Shown: in pieces, positions 5,288 through 5,425 of the stretch
How positions within the stretch are numbered: the first letter of the stretch is position 1
Layout of the letters: each line of letters begins with the position of its first letter
Notes under the pieces: model-generated
The model's input: only the letters and a program-made list of their open reading frames with translations
Database searches by the model: none
Told to the model about the DNA's origin: nothing
Program-made: the position numbers and the translations under genes
DNA from: Streptomyces sp. NRRL F-5630
GTDB taxonomy: Bacteria > Actinomycetota > Actinomycetes > Streptomycetales > Streptomycetaceae
DNA length: 5,425 bases
Assembly (NCBI RefSeq): GCF_000719475.1
Contig: NZ_JOGO01000139.1
Span: 1-5,425, forward strand
Direction: 5' to 3'

Positions 5288-5293
5288 TAGGCT
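5288..5293 (+). promoter_or_regulatory. -10 box of the gene at the right edge
   Basis: TAGGCT fits TAnnnT and ends eight bases before ATG 5302, implying a leaderless or nearly leaderless message. GGAG at 5296-5299 is only two bases from the ATG, too close for a normal ribosome site. The flank TTGCCCTAGG resembles TTGCCTAGG at the TetR promoter. No standard -35 element is seen. Confidence 0.45.
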
Positions 5294-5301
5294 TCGGAGC
5301 T

Positions 5302-5425
5302 ATGACGCCGAAGCCCCCCTCCGCCGACGCCTCGTCCACCTCGGCTACGCCCCCCACCACGTGCGCCCCGGCCCCGGCCCCGGCCACGCCCGCCTCGGCC
5401 CCCACCCCCGCCGGGCCCGAGCCCT
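5302..5425 (+). CDS. N-terminal fragment, possible efflux transporter (3' end outside the window)
   Basis: Forty-one codons are visible from ATG 5302 and run off the right edge without a stop. They are almost all G/C-ending and encode a Pro/Ala/Thr/Ser-rich segment beginning MTPKPPSADASSTS. No domain or membrane segment is reached. Disordered tails of this kind precede the first membrane helix in many actinobacterial MFS drug exporters, and a TetR gene immediately upstream with an operator-like promoter favours a transporter, but an enzyme with a disordered tail is equally compatible with the sequence alone. The start is supported by the -10 box and the shift from AT-rich promoter to coding sequence. 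Confidence 0.6.
   Translation, partial: MTPKPPSADASSTSATPPTTCAPAPAPATPASAPTPAGPEP

Overview
The window is very G+C-rich throughout. Its real reading frames end almost every codon in G or C, starts are often GTG, genes overlap or sit close together, and promoters look like TAnnnT boxes with poor -35 elements. This points to a Streptomyces chromosome or a close actinobacterial relative. No RNA gene, insertion sequence, CRISPR array or origin was seen.

Layout. (1) Positions 3-899 (+) hold a GntR-type winged-helix regulator whose 5' end lies outside the window; a TTA codon, rare and developmentally important in Streptomyces, is in its frame at 6-8. (2) A HAD-superfamily phosphatase (896-1702, +) overlaps it by the four bases GTGA, so the two probably form a translationally coupled unit. 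A long hairpin (1726-1789) ends this unit. (3) Positions 1790-2298 appear non-coding, with several inverted repeats and a switch from C-rich to G-rich sequence. (4) An aminoglycoside/choline-kinase-like phosphotransferase (about 2299-3627, +) follows. (5) It converges on an uncharacterised Cys/Trp-rich protein (3664-4356, -), with a small hairpin between them. (6) A control region (4357-4540) with a palindromic operator-like site and two divergent promoter candidates precedes a TetR-family regulator (4541-5239, +) that looks leaderless. (7) A short AT-rich promoter with two identical 11-bp direct repeats leads into the first 41 codons of a gene running off the right edge, possibly an efflux transporter.

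Working together (inference). The GntR regulator, HAD phosphatase and kinase-like phosphotransferase form a putative regulator plus phosphate-removing and phosphate-adding module with no known substrate; the TTA codon would make its regulator depend on the bldA leucyl-tRNA. The TetR protein and the downstream gene look like a repressor-target pair, the 17-bp-spaced direct repeats being the best operator candidate. No clearly new system is proven. The most testable points are the TTA codon, the structured leader before the phosphotransferase, and the two operator-like regions around the TetR gene.
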